DNA of 64,000 nucleotides from Pseudomonas sp. RGM2987 (GTDB lineage: Bacteria; Pseudomonadota; Gammaproteobacteria; Pseudomonadales; Pseudomonadaceae). Below are positions 41,194 through 50,142 of this stretch, one piece after another. The DNA lies in assembly GCF_022952855.1 (NCBI RefSeq), contig NZ_JALJDX010000214.1, positions 62,001-126,000 of the forward strand, given 5' to 3'. A program made the translations under genes and the position numbers. The stretch's first letter is position 1; every line of letters begins with the position of its first letter. The notes beneath the pieces were generated by a model that ran no database searches, had not been told where the DNA came from, and saw only the letters and a program-made list of their open reading frames with translations.

Positions 41194-42528
41194 ATGTACG
41201 CACCAACGCTCGTAACCCCTTCCGCTTTGCTCACGTCCCTGACGCCCTTTAAACCCCACAGGATTATTCTCCAAGGTATTTTCGCCTTGTCTGCCTGTGC
41301 GTTTTCGCTGACTGCTTTCGCCAATGGCCTGGCAATCAACGAGCAAAGCGCAAGCAGTGCCGGCGTTGCCTATGCTGGCCGGGCCTCTTCGGCACTGGAT
41401 GCCAGCACGGTCTACGGCAACCCGGCCGGCCTGAGCAAGCTCAAGCGTACCGAAGTCAGTGGTGGTTTCGCGGTGGTCAGCGCCAAGGTCGATATCACAG
41501 ATGTCCAGAGCGGCGCCTCGGGTAGCAACGACGGCGACTCAGTGCCTCTGATTACGGTGCCTTTCGGCTATTTTTCCACACCGCTCAATGAGGACTTCAC
41601 TTTTGGCTTGGGCGTTTATGTCCCCCACGGTCTGGTCAACGATTATGAGCGCAACTTCCAGGGCCGATACCACGGCAGTTATAGCCTGGTAAAAGTGGTC
41701 ACCTTCCAGCCGACGCTGGCCTATCGCATCAACGACCGCGTCACCATCGGGGGCGGTCCGACCATCAATCGCATAGAAGGCGATCTGCGCAACAACCTGG
41801 CGACCGGCGCATTCAATGCCGGCAAAGACACCCAAATCCAGATCAAGGGCGACGACACCGCGCTGGGCTACAACATCGGCCTGATGGTCGATCTGAGCGA
41901 CGCCACCACTTGGGGCCTGGCCTACCACTCCAAGGTCGACTATCACCTCACAGGCCATACGCAAGTGAGCGATGCACCGGGCGCACTCGGCCTGAACGGC
42001 AAATACAAGACGTCCATGGATGCAACGCTCCCAGAGTCGCTGAACACCTCTTTCACCCACCGTTTCAATGAGCGCTGGACCGGTTATCTGGGCTCAACCT
42101 GGACGCGCTGGAGCCGCCTGCCAAAGCTTGAGGCGAAAAACCAAGGCGTGCCGGCGCTCGGGCAGCAACTGGGATTCAATACCATCGGCGAGGAGCTGAA
42201 CTGGCACGACACGCTATCGTTTGCCGTAGGGACCTCTTATCAGCTGGACAAGCAGTGGGTCCTGCGTGCAGGTTTCGCCTATGACCCCTCGCCGACCACC
42301 AACGCCGATCGCGAAGTCCGTATTCCAGTGGGCAATCGCCGCTCAGTGACCCTGGGTGTCGGTTACTCACCCGATGCTGACATGACCATTGACGTCGCCT
42401 ACGGTTACCTTTGGGAAACCAGCAGCTCGGTCAGCCAGGCCGACACATCTGGCCTGCAACCGGCCTACAGTGCCAAGTACAGGAACAGCGCCAACGCCCT
42501 CGCGGCGCAACTGACGTATCGGTTCTAG
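41194..42528 (+). CDS. OmpP1/FadL-family outer membrane transporter
   Basis: A 444-residue protein with a long signal peptide (hydrophobic core G-I-F-A-L-S-A-C-A-F-S-L-T-A-F-A, cleavage before N-G-L near residue 44). The mature N-terminus N-G-L-A-I-N-E-Q-S-A-S-S-A-G-V-A-Y-A-G-R-A forms the hatch/N-terminal region of FadL, with N-P-A-G-L after it. It ends in terminal Phe (Q-L-T-Y-R-F). It imports long-chain fatty acids or similar. ATG 41194 is 7 bases after GGAGA; TTG 41179 lies in frame. It follows the catabolic cluster and may supply it. Confidence 0.88.
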   Translation: MYAPTLVTPSALLTSLTPFKPHRIILQGIFALSACAFSLTAFANGLAINEQSASSAGVAYAGRASSALDASTVYGNPAGLSKLKRTEVSGGFAVVSAKVDITDVQSGASGSNDGDSVPLITVPFGYFSTPLNEDFTFGLGVYVPHGLVNDYERNFQGRYHGSYSLVKVVTFQPTLAYRINDRVTIGGGPTINRIEGDLRNNLATGAFNAGKDTQIQIKGDDTALGYNIGLMVDLSDATTWGLAYHSKVDYHLTGHTQVSDAPGALGLNGKYKTSMDATLPESLNTSFTHRFNERWTGYLGSTWTRWSRLPKLEAKNQGVPALGQQLGFNTIGEELNWHDTLSFAVGTSYQLDKQWVLRAGFAYDPSPTTNADREVRIPVGNRRSVTLGVGYSPDADMTIDVAYGYLWETSSSVSQADTSGLQPAYSAKYRNSANALAAQLTYRF

Positions 42529-42653
42529 AGACGGCGACCGGCCATGCGCATCACTCATGTTGCGTATAGCAATAATGATTCACCAAGAGTACCGTCAGCC
42601 GGACAAGGGGCCTCTACCATTCAGGCAGCCAACCCTCGGCCCAGGAGCCAGAC

Positions 42654-43661
42654 ATGAAATACACAGCGTTCGGCAGGACGGGACTGCGGGTTTCGCAGGT
42701 GGCATTGGGCACTGGCAACTTTGGTACAGGTTGGGGTTATGGCGCCGATCCGGAGGCGAGCGAGGCGGTGTTCAATGCCTATGCGCAGGCCGGCGGTAAC
42801 TTCATCGACACCGCCGACATCTATCAGTTCGGGCAGTCCGAGGAGTTGCTCGGAACGCTGTTGAAGGGACGTCGGGAAAACTTCGTGCTGGCCACCAAGT
42901 ACACCAACGGCGCGCAGCCGAACGCTGACCGGCTTGTCACCGGTAACAGCCGCAAGGCCATGGTGGCCTCCGTGGAAGCCAGCCTAAAGCGCCTGCAAAC
43001 CGATCGGATCGACCTGTACTGGGTCCACCATCCGGATGGCGTGACGCCCGCTGAAGAAATCGTCCGGGGTTTCGAGGATCTGGCGCGTGCCGGCAAGATC
43101 CTCTACGCCGGACTCTCCAACTTCCCCGCCTGGCGGCTCGCGCGGGCGGCGACACTGGCGGAACTCAGTCGCGTGATCCCCATCGCGGCGGCACAGTTCG
43201 AGCACAGCCTGGTACATCGCGAGCCCGAAGCCGATCTGTTCCCGGCCAGCCAGGCGCTCGGCCTGGGCATTGTCACCTGGTCACCGTTGGGTGGCGGCAT
43301 GCTGACCGGCAAATACCGGGCAGGAGAAAAAGGTCGAGCCGAAGGCTTTGGCGGTCGGGTGTTCCAGCCGGAAAACTCCGCGCAGCGTACGCAGATTCTC
43401 GACACGCTGTTGTCCATTGCCCAAGAGGTCGGCGTCAATGCCGGCCAGGTCGCCATTGCCTGGGCCGGCACCCATGGCGCCATCCCGATCCTGGGCCCAC
43501 GATCTCAAGCGCAGCTGACTGAAAACCTGGGGGCGCTGTCGATAGCGTTGTCGGTTGAGCAGATCCATCGGCTTGATGCCGTGAGCAACCTCGCCCCGTC
43601 GCCCCCCGCAAGAAAGCCGCTCCCCTGGGCATCGGATGATACGGTTCAAGTCGTGGCTTGA
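42654..43661 (+). CDS. Aldo/keto reductase
   Basis: A 335-residue NADPH-dependent TIM barrel. It has G-R-T-G-L-R-V-S near the start, the catalytic tetrad (Asp in F-I-D-T-A-D-I-Y with Tyr nearby, Lys in V-L-A-T-K-Y, His in W-V-H-H-P-D-G) and the cofactor-binding region W-S-P-L-G-G-G-M-L-T-G-K-Y. AGGAG precedes ATG 42654 by 6 bases. The aldehyde or ketone substrate is unknown. Confidence 0.9.
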   Translation: MKYTAFGRTGLRVSQVALGTGNFGTGWGYGADPEASEAVFNAYAQAGGNFIDTADIYQFGQSEELLGTLLKGRRENFVLATKYTNGAQPNADRLVTGNSRKAMVASVEASLKRLQTDRIDLYWVHHPDGVTPAEEIVRGFEDLARAGKILYAGLSNFPAWRLARAATLAELSRVIPIAAAQFEHSLVHREPEADLFPASQALGLGIVTWSPLGGGMLTGKYRAGEKGRAEGFGGRVFQPENSAQRTQILDTLLSIAQEVGVNAGQVAIAWAGTHGAIPILGPRSQAQLTENLGALSIALSVEQIHRLDAVSNLAPSPPARKPLPWASDDTVQVVA

Positions 43662-43934
43662 ATCAGCCAGAAGCCTCCGGCCATCGGGGTAATCGACGCA
43701 TGAGCGCACCGATGGCCAATGCTCGATAGCGCAACGTTGTCCTCTCCTCGCAGACATTGTCTGACGCGCGCACATGTCCTGACGGGAACATTTCGGAACT
43801 CCCGAAGAACGGGATGCCTCCAATGTATTAACAAGACTGGATCCTCCAGCCAGCGCACTCCAGATCAGCAAAACCGCTGCGCCTTGGCTAGTCTTTGCGT
43901 ACTTATGGCATGATGCCCCGTAGTACTTTCCCTG

Positions 43935-44948
43935 ATGAGAGCCGCGTCTGTGTCAGTGATTCCCCTAGTGGTATGTGACGATTCGAACATGGCCCGCAAA
44001 CAAGTGTTGCGGGCGCTGCCAGCGGACTGGGCAGTCTCTATCACCGAGGCCAGCAATGGTCGCCAGGCCATGGACGCCATACGCAAGGGCCTGGGCCAGG
44101 TGGTGCTGCTCGACCTGACCATGCCGGAAATGGACGGTTACCAGGTGCTTGGCGCCTTGCGTGACGAAGGCCTGAAGGCGCAGGTCATCGTGATTTCCGG
44201 GGACGTCCAGGAAGAAGCCGTACGCCGCGTGCTGGAGCTGGGCGCGCTGGCCTTCCTGAAAAAACCTTTTGACGAAAGCGAGCTGCGCCAGACCCTCAAT
44301 CGACTCGGGCTGCTGACGGACCACCGCCAGGCGCCGCAGCCTGATCGCTTGATACCCAACACCGCCATCAACTTCAACGACGCGTTCCGCGAAACCGTCA
44401 ACGTGGCCATCGGCCGTGCGGCGGCCCTGATCGCCAAGGTCCTGGGCGTTTTCGTGCAACTGCCGGTGCCGAACGTCAACGTCCTGGAGGTCGGCGAGTT
44501 GCACATGGCATTGAGCGATGCCAGCAGCTCGGATCAACTCACTGCCATTTGCCAGGGCTTCATCGGCAGCGGCATCGCCGGCGAAGCGCTGCTGATGTTC
44601 CACGACTCGGAAGTGGCCGACATCGCCCAGTTGATGCAACGCCAGAGCGAAGATTATTCAGACCTTGAGATGCTACTCGACCTCTCCAGCGTACTGATCG
44701 GGGCTTGCCTGAGCAGCATCGCCGAACAGATCGACGTGGTGTTTTCCCAGGGCCACCCGCAGATCCTCGGCCAGCACGCGGCCATTGATGAGCTGATCCG
44801 GGTCAACCAGAAACACTGGAAAAAGACCCTGGCGGTGGAGATCAGCTACAGCCTGGAGGGCCACGATATTCGCTTCGACCTGCTGCTGTTGTTCACGGAG
44901 GATTCCATCGAGCGCCTGACCCACAAACTCGCCTACCTGATGAGCTGA
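43935..44948 (+). CDS. Response regulator with CheC/CheX-like output domain
   Basis: A 337-residue two-domain protein. The receiver (residues about 10-130) has the acidic pair in V-C-D-D-S-N, phospho-acceptor Asp60 in V-L-L-D-L-T-M-P-E-M-D-G, and Lys in F-L-K-K-P-F. The C-terminal part (about 150-337) has E-V-G-E-L-H-M-A-L and L-D-L-S-S-V-L-I-G-A-C-L-S-S-I, suggesting a CheC/CheX-type phosphatase or modulator fold. Three bases separate it from a diguanylate cyclase gene, so phospho-signalling and c-di-GMP are likely linked here. Confidence 0.8.
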   Translation: MRAASVSVIPLVVCDDSNMARKQVLRALPADWAVSITEASNGRQAMDAIRKGLGQVVLLDLTMPEMDGYQVLGALRDEGLKAQVIVISGDVQEEAVRRVLELGALAFLKKPFDESELRQTLNRLGLLTDHRQAPQPDRLIPNTAINFNDAFRETVNVAIGRAAALIAKVLGVFVQLPVPNVNVLEVGELHMALSDASSSDQLTAICQGFIGSGIAGEALLMFHDSEVADIAQLMQRQSEDYSDLEMLLDLSSVLIGACLSSIAEQIDVVFSQGHPQILGQHAAIDELIRVNQKHWKKTLAVEISYSLEGHDIRFDLLLLFTEDSIERLTHKLAYLMS

Positions 44949-44951
44949 GCC

Positions 44952-45905
44952 ATGCACAATCCTGTTGATCTGAACGAGTTCCACTGGTTGCTGGCCATCG
45001 TCCAAAGCATTGATGTCGGCGTTGTCGTGCTCGACCGCGATTATCGTGTCCAAGTCTGGAACACCTTCATGGAGAACCGCTCCGGGGTGCAGCCCAAGGA
45101 TGCCCACAACCAGCATTTTTTCAGCCTGTTTCCCGAGGTAGACCGCCAATGGTTCAGCCGCAAGGTCGAAAGCGTGGCGGCCCTGGGCACTCCGGCGTTC
45201 ACGGTATGGGAACAGCGCCCGTACCTGGTGCGGTTCAAGAGCTACCAGCCGATCACCGGCCAGGAAGAGTTCATGTACCAGAACACCACGCTGCTGCCGC
45301 TGCGCTCGCCGGACAGCAAGATCAACCACATCTGCCTGGTGATCTACGACGTCACGGACGTTGCCACCAACCGCCATCAGTTGCAAAACGCCAACGCGCA
45401 ATTGCAGAAACTCTCCAGCACCGATCGCTTGACCGGCCTGTACAACCGCGGCCACTGGGAAGAAGCCTTGAAGGCCGCCTATGCCCGACACCAGCGCTAC
45501 GGCACCATGTCCAGCCTGGTGATGTTCGACATCGACCACTTCAAGCGAATCAACGACACCTACGGTCACCCGGCCGGAGACAAGGTGCTTGAACAGATCG
45601 CCGAGCTGATCCGCGAGCACGTACGTGACTCCGATGTCGCCGGGCGTTACGGCGGTGAGGAGTTCGGCGTCGTGCTTTCAGACACCGACAAGGCCGGTGC
45701 CCGGATGTTTGCCGAGCGCCTGCGCAAAGCCGTTGAAGAAATGGACGTGCCGTACGGCGACAAGGTGATCCGCTTGACCATCAGCCTGGGGGTGGCCGAC
45801 CTGGGCAAGCCCTCCATCACCCACGCTGACCTGATTTCCTGGGCGGACCAGGCGCTGTACACCTCGAAGAAGTCCGGGCGTAATCAGGTGACCGTCTCTG
45901 AATAG
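44952..45905 (+). CDS. PAS-GGDEF diguanylate cyclase
   Basis: A 317-residue protein. An N-terminal PAS-like domain (residues about 10-125, with V-V-L-D-R-D-Y-R-V-Q-V-W-N) is joined by a short coiled coil to a GGDEF domain from about 150. The active site is G-G-E-E-F (residues 234-238). The product-inhibition site R-x-x-D is intact at 225-228, five residues before it. The cyclase should make c-di-GMP and be feedback-inhibited. It directly follows the response regulator and may be its partner output. Confidence 0.9.
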   Translation: MHNPVDLNEFHWLLAIVQSIDVGVVVLDRDYRVQVWNTFMENRSGVQPKDAHNQHFFSLFPEVDRQWFSRKVESVAALGTPAFTVWEQRPYLVRFKSYQPITGQEEFMYQNTTLLPLRSPDSKINHICLVIYDVTDVATNRHQLQNANAQLQKLSSTDRLTGLYNRGHWEEALKAAYARHQRYGTMSSLVMFDIDHFKRINDTYGHPAGDKVLEQIAELIREHVRDSDVAGRYGGEEFGVVLSDTDKAGARMFAERLRKAVEEMDVPYGDKVIRLTISLGVADLGKPSITHADLISWADQALYTSKKSGRNQVTVSE

Positions 45906-46028
45906 GCGGCATAGCAAACGTATGAGAAGCGTCCGCGAGGCGCGCTTGCCTGCCCATCAGAAACTCAACGAAACGAGCAGTCTCACCCGTGGTCTAGAAA
46001 AATAAGCCCACCTGAAGAGAGTGTTCTC

Positions 46029-46115
46029 ATGTTGAAATTTCTTGGCGGTACCGTTGGCATCATTTTCCTGATTGGCCTGATCGTGGTGATTGCGCTGTTC
46101 AAATTCATTTTCTGA
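46029..46115 (+). CDS. 28-residue single-pass membrane peptide
   Basis: An ORF of 29 codons (ATG 46029, TGA 46113-46115). It starts M-L-K-F-L-G-G-T-V-G and continues as one uninterrupted hydrophobic helix (I-I-F-L-I-G-L-I-V-V-I-A-L) ending K-F-I-F. AAGAGAG lies about 10 bases upstream and a hairpin follows (46148-46168). The helix, ribosome site and terminator argue for a real small membrane protein. The function is unknown. Confidence 0.65.
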   Translation: MLKFLGGTVGIIFLIGLIVVIALFKFIF

Positions 46116-46147
46116 TCTGCCTGCACTTGCTTCAGATCACACTCGTC

Positions 46148-46168
46148 GGCGGCCTGTCCAAGGCCGCC
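46148..46168. terminator. Hairpin after the small membrane gene
   Basis: Perfect 8-bp stem GGCGGCCT / AGGCCGCC with loop GTCCA, followed by AGTTGTTT. The T run is weak, but location suits termination of the 46029-46115 transcript. Confidence 0.55.
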
Positions 46169-46389
46169 AGTTGTTTACCCAGATTATTGCAATACGCCCC
46201 TGACGCTCAGACGTCTACGCTTCTGGCCCCTTCCCTCCTGTTCAAGCCCCTGCGCATCAGTCGCAGCCCCCGGACTGTGCATATTTGATGCCGATCATAA
46301 TCAAAGCGTTGACAGTTTAGATTTCAACCGTAATCATAGCTGCGTCTTCCCGATCAAACCCAACGTCTACCCCATACAGGAAAACCAGC

Positions 46390-47178
46390 ATGGCCACGCT
46401 TTCGAAAGTCCTCATCACCGGCGCTTCCAGCGGTATCGGCGCTGTCTACGCTGAACGTTTCGCCCGCCGCGGCCACGACCTAGTGCTCGTGGCACGCGAC
46501 AAGGCCCGCCTGGACGCCCTGGCAGTGCAACTGCGCGACAAACACGCCGTGGCCGTCGAAGTGCTGCAAGCTGACCTGACTCAATCCGCTGACTTGTCGG
46601 TACTCGAAACCCGACTGCGGGACGACGCCAGCATCGGCATCCTGATCAACAACGCCGGCATGGCTCAATCTGGTGGCTTCACCCAGCAGACCGGCGAAGC
46701 CATCGAACGCCTGATCACTCTCAATACCACCGCCTTGACGCGACTGGCAGCCGCCGTTGCGCCGCGTTTCGTGCAGGCGGGTGAAGGCTCCATCGTCAAC
46801 ATCGGCTCGGTGGTGGGTTTGGCACCTGAGCTGGGCATGACAGTCTACGGCGCCACCAAGGCCTTCGTGTTGTTCTTGTCCCAGGGCATGAATGTCGAGT
46901 TGTCTTCCAAGGGCGTCTACGTACAGGCGGTTCTTCCAGCAGCAACGCGTACGGAAATCTGGGAGCGTGCGGGCATGGACATCAACGCGCTTCCTGAAGT
47001 CATGGACGTTGAAGAGTTGGTCGATGCCGCGCTCGTCGGCTTCGATCGCCGGGAACTGGTCACCATTCCGCCGCTCCACGTGGCCGGTCGCTGGGACGCG
47101 TTGGAAGGCGCCCGCCAAGGGTTGATGTCGGACATTCGCCAGGCCCACGCGGCCGAACGCTATCGCCCTCAAGCCTGA
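46390..47178 (+). CDS. Short-chain dehydrogenase/reductase (YqjQ-like)
   Basis: A 262-residue classical SDR. The cofactor loop is V-L-I-T-G-A-S-S-G-I-G-A, followed by L-I-N-N-A-G and Ser-Tyr-Lys in I-G-S-V...Y-G-A-T-K. It uses NAD(P)H on an unknown carbonyl or alcohol. AGGAAA lies upstream of ATG 46390. The TetR gene 142 bases downstream on the same strand may regulate it. Confidence 0.88.
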   Translation: MATLSKVLITGASSGIGAVYAERFARRGHDLVLVARDKARLDALAVQLRDKHAVAVEVLQADLTQSADLSVLETRLRDDASIGILINNAGMAQSGGFTQQTGEAIERLITLNTTALTRLAAAVAPRFVQAGEGSIVNIGSVVGLAPELGMTVYGATKAFVLFLSQGMNVELSSKGVYVQAVLPAATRTEIWERAGMDINALPEVMDVEELVDAALVGFDRRELVTIPPLHVAGRWDALEGARQGLMSDIRQAHAAERYRPQA

Positions 47179-47320
47179 GCGCGAGGCAAGCCCTGGGCGC
47201 ATGGCCCAACCTCGCCCAGGGCAGCCCGGGCCGGGCTTCAATGAGCAGCCGTCACTTCGATTACGTCTGACATCAATGTACACTGGCCCACACAGTTGTC
47301 CGAAACAAGAGGCATAGGGT

Positions 47321-47902
47321 ATGAGAGTCACGAAAGCACAGGCGCAGGCCAATCGAGCACACATCGTGGAGACGGCCTCCGCCCTGTTCCGTGAGCGAGG
47401 CTTCGATGGCATCGGAGTGGCGGATCTGATGGCCGCCGCCGGGTTCACCCATGGCGGGTTCTACAAACACTTTGGCTCCAAAGCGGATCTGATGGCGGAA
47501 GCCTCCGCCGCCGGCCTTTCAAAGTCGCTGCAGGACAGCACCGGCATTGGCCTTGCCGGGTTCTTCGAGCACTACGTCTCCCGTGAACACCGCGATGGCC
47601 GCGGCACCGGCTGCACCCTGTCCGCCCTTTGCGGTGATGCTGCGCGTCAACCGCAAGAGGTCAAAAGCACATTTGGCGATGGCCTCGCACAAATGTTCGC
47701 AACCCTTGAACGTGGGGCAGCGAAACAGAGCGACGCGGATCAACCACATGTACGAGCGACAATGATCAGCGCGATGGCCCAGGCCGTCGGCGCAATCATC
47801 CTGTCCCGGGCCTGCCCGGACGATTCACCGCTGGCGGATGAAATCCTCGAAGTCTGCCGCAGCGCGATTCTCGAATCGCTGGTACCGCCTGTGGAGGACT
47901 GA
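47321..47902 (+). CDS. TetR/AcrR-family regulator
   Basis: A 193-residue TetR protein. The DNA-binding domain reads I-V-E-T-A-S-A-L-F-R-E-R-G-F-D-G-I-G-V-A in sequence, then L-M-A-A-A-G-F-T-H-G-G-F-Y-K-H-F-G-S-K. G-F-Y-K-H-F is the recognition end. The C-terminal ligand domain has G-C-T-L-S-A-L, as in the group of regulators placed beside SDR and drug-efflux genes. The SDR at 46390 is the nearest candidate target. Confidence 0.88.
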   Translation: MRVTKAQAQANRAHIVETASALFRERGFDGIGVADLMAAAGFTHGGFYKHFGSKADLMAEASAAGLSKSLQDSTGIGLAGFFEHYVSREHRDGRGTGCTLSALCGDAARQPQEVKSTFGDGLAQMFATLERGAAKQSDADQPHVRATMISAMAQAVGAIILSRACPDDSPLADEILEVCRSAILESLVPPVED

Positions 47903-47977
47903 CCAATCGTCTTCTGCGTACGGTTTTCCCCTCGACTTCCAAGGCTTGCGTCCAGCGACCGATACGTTCGGCCTCAT

Positions 47978-48204
47978 CGCGAGCAGGCTCGCTCCCACAA
48001 TTTTTCGATGTACCTGAGGATTTGAAGCTCAACGCGATCCACTGTGGGAGCGGGCTTGCCCGCGAAAGCGGCGGATCAGCTTGCATCAATGTCAGACGTA
48101 CCGAAGCCTTCGCGAGCAAGCCCGCTCCCACAATTTCTCGACTGCCTGCGGATTTGAAGCTCAACGCAGATCCCCTGTGGGAGCGAGCTTGCTCGCGATA
48201 GCGG
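47978..48204. repeat. Four REP elements in alternating orientation
   Basis: Copies lie at 47978-48000, 48043-48069, 48109-48132 and 48176-48204. They alternate between CGCGAGCAGGCTCGCTCCCACA and TGTGGGAGCGGGCTTGCCCGCG, forming two head-to-head pairs. This is the Pseudomonas REP/BIME type. They fill the 380-base gap between the TetR and hydrolase genes. Confidence 0.9.
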
Positions 48205-48282
48205 TGTATCTGCCGCTGAGAGGCTGCAGGTGCAACCATCACCTGCGAATCCCCTCATGTCGCTCTGCTTTTCGAGCCGAAA

Positions 48283-49317
48283 TCAGAGGTGGTCGGCATC
48301 GATCACCGCCTGGGCGAAGGCTTGCGGCGCTTCCTGCGGCAGGTTGTGGCCGATACCTCCGTCGATCAGGCGATGCTGATACTTGCCGGTGAAACGCTTG
48401 GCGTAGGCCTCGGCCGGCGGATGCGGCGCACCATTGGCATCGCCTTCCATAGTGATGGTCGGCACGCTGATGGCCGGGAATGTCGCGAGTTTTTTCTCCA
48501 GTGCGTCGTACTTGGCCTCGCCCTTGACCAGGCCCAGGCGCCAGCGGTAGTTGAAGATCGAAACGGCGACGTGATCAGGGTTCTGCAAGGCCGCGGCGCT
48601 GCGCTCATACGTTGCGTCGTCGAATTTCCATTTGGGCGATGCCAATTGCCAGATCAGCTTGGCGAAATCGTGGGTATTTTTCTCGTAACCCAAGCGACCA
48701 CGCTCGGTCGCGAAGTAGAACTGGTACCACCATTGCAATTCGGTGGCCGGCGGCAGCGGCGTCTTGCCGGCCTCCTGGCTGCCAATCAGGTAGCCACTCA
48801 CCGCCACCAGCGCCTTGACGCGCTCCGGCCAAAGCGCGGCAACGATGTCGGCAGTCCGCGCGCCCCAGTCATAGCCACCCAGCACCGCTTGCTTGATGTG
48901 CAACGCGTCCATGAAGTCGATCAGGTCGCTCGCCAGCGCCGAAGGCTGGCCGTTACGCAAACTCCTGGCAGACAGGAAGCGCGTCTCGCCATAGCCCCGG
49001 GCGGACGGAATCAGTACCCGGTAGCCCTTCTCGGCCAATGCCGGTGCAACGTCGGCGTAGCTGTGGATGTCATAGGGCCAACCGTGCAGCAGGATCACCA
49101 CCGGCCCATCGGCAGGGCCGAGTTCGGCATAGGACACATCCAGCAACCCCGCCTTGATGTGTTTCAACGTGCCCAGGGACGTGTGACTGCCGGGCGTGAT
49201 GGCGCCGATGGTGCTCGCCGGCAAGTCGGCGGCCGTGGCCTGGGACACGTTGGCAGCCACAGCGCTCAGGCTCATGACCGCGAACACTGACGCACGACTG
49301 AAATTCTTCCATTGCAT
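48283..49317 (-). CDS. Exported alpha/beta hydrolase (epoxide-hydrolase/dehalogenase-like)
   Basis: A 344-residue protein with a signal peptide (V-F-A-V-M-S-L-S-A-V-A-A-N-V-S-Q-A-T-A-A, cleavage near residue 30). The oxyanion motif is L-L-H-G-W-P-Y. The nucleophile is Asp in G-G-Y-D-W-G-A, as in epoxide hydrolases and haloalkane dehalogenases rather than esterases. The catalytic His is in G-I-G-H-N-L-P. A Tat-independent periplasmic location is likely. GGAG lies 8 bases before the ATG. It is divergent from the molybdenum hydroxylase genes. Confidence 0.83.
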   Translation of the reverse strand: MQWKNFSRASVFAVMSLSAVAANVSQATAADLPASTIGAITPGSHTSLGTLKHIKAGLLDVSYAELGPADGPVVILLHGWPYDIHSYADVAPALAEKGYRVLIPSARGYGETRFLSARSLRNGQPSALASDLIDFMDALHIKQAVLGGYDWGARTADIVAALWPERVKALVAVSGYLIGSQEAGKTPLPPATELQWWYQFYFATERGRLGYEKNTHDFAKLIWQLASPKWKFDDATYERSAAALQNPDHVAVSIFNYRWRLGLVKGEAKYDALEKKLATFPAISVPTITMEGDANGAPHPPAEAYAKRFTGKYQHRLIDGGIGHNLPQEAPQAFAQAVIDADHL

Positions 49318-49656
49318 GACGATATCTCCGGCGGTGGGTTTGCCTGTGAGACGACCTGTGCTGTCTCGATGGATCCCATTTGACGCCGGTCAGGTATCGC
49401 GGATGTGTCACCGATGGCCTGTGAAGCAACAGCGCGTATCGGCGGATGGGTTGGATACACAGAGATACATCTGCAATACCAGCCGCACAACGGCTATGGG
49501 CATGCAGGACGTGCAACACTTTGCTTGATTCCTTGCGCTGGGCCAGGCGTTCAACGATTGCATGATCAGGCAATCATCCACCCGGATCGTGCAATCGGCC
49601 CCACGGATTTGTTCCTATAGTTAACCTGAGCCAAACCATCCGGAGCTGGTCCGACT
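49318..49656. promoter_or_regulatory. Divergent intergenic region with a long inverted repeat
   Basis: This 339-base gap separates the hydrolase and the 2Fe-2S gene starts. It holds an inverted repeat with 13-base arms, 49555-49567 and 49585-49597, matching except for one G-U-type position, around a 17-base loop. It begins about 100 bases before the 49657 ATG, so it may be an operator or a leader stem. No gene was recognised. Confidence 0.45.
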
Positions 49657-50130
49657 ATGAGCGCCCTGAACATCAATGGCCGTGAGTACACGGTTGACGT
49701 AGACCCTGGTACCCCGATTCTCTGGACCCTGCGCGATACGCTGGGCATGACCGGCACCAAGTTCGGTTGCGGCGCGGCGTTGTGCGGTGCGTGTACCGTT
49801 CACCTGGATGGTCAGGCCATCCGGTCCTGCGTAACGCCCATCGCGGCGGCCGAAGGCAAGAAGATCACTACCATCGAGGCGGCCACCGATGGCGGCGATC
49901 CGGAGGGCACCGCCGTCTACGAGGCCTGGGTCAAGCACGATGTGGCGCAGTGCGGTTATTGCCAGAGCGGCCAGATCATGAGCGCGACCGCATTCCTCAA
50001 GGCCCAGCCCAAGGGCAAGCAACCCACGGCGGCCGAGATCGACTCGGCCATGGCCGGCAATATCTGCCGTTGCGGCACTTACGCCCGTATCCGCGCTGCG
50101 GTGGCTGACGCTGCCAAAACCCTTGCCTGA
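49657..50130 (+). CDS. 2Fe-2S subunit of a second xanthine-dehydrogenase-family enzyme
   Basis: A 157-residue protein with two 2Fe-2S sites: C-G-A-A-L-C-G-A-C and a later R-S-C-V Cys, then C-G-Y-C and C-R-C-G in the helical domain. It is of the same type as the product of 16191-16664 but differs in many residues, so the two are paralogues. It has no signal and would be exported with the Tat-bearing large subunit encoded 12 bases downstream. Confidence 0.92.
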   Translation: MSALNINGREYTVDVDPGTPILWTLRDTLGMTGTKFGCGAALCGACTVHLDGQAIRSCVTPIAAAEGKKITTIEAATDGGDPEGTAVYEAWVKHDVAQCGYCQSGQIMSATAFLKAQPKGKQPTAAEIDSAMAGNICRCGTYARIRAAVADAAKTLA

Positions 50131-50142
50131 CTGGAGCCCGAC

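Noticed and set aside
44673-45620. A 315-codon minus-strand frame
   Set aside because: It is antisense to the response regulator and cyclase genes; no motif.
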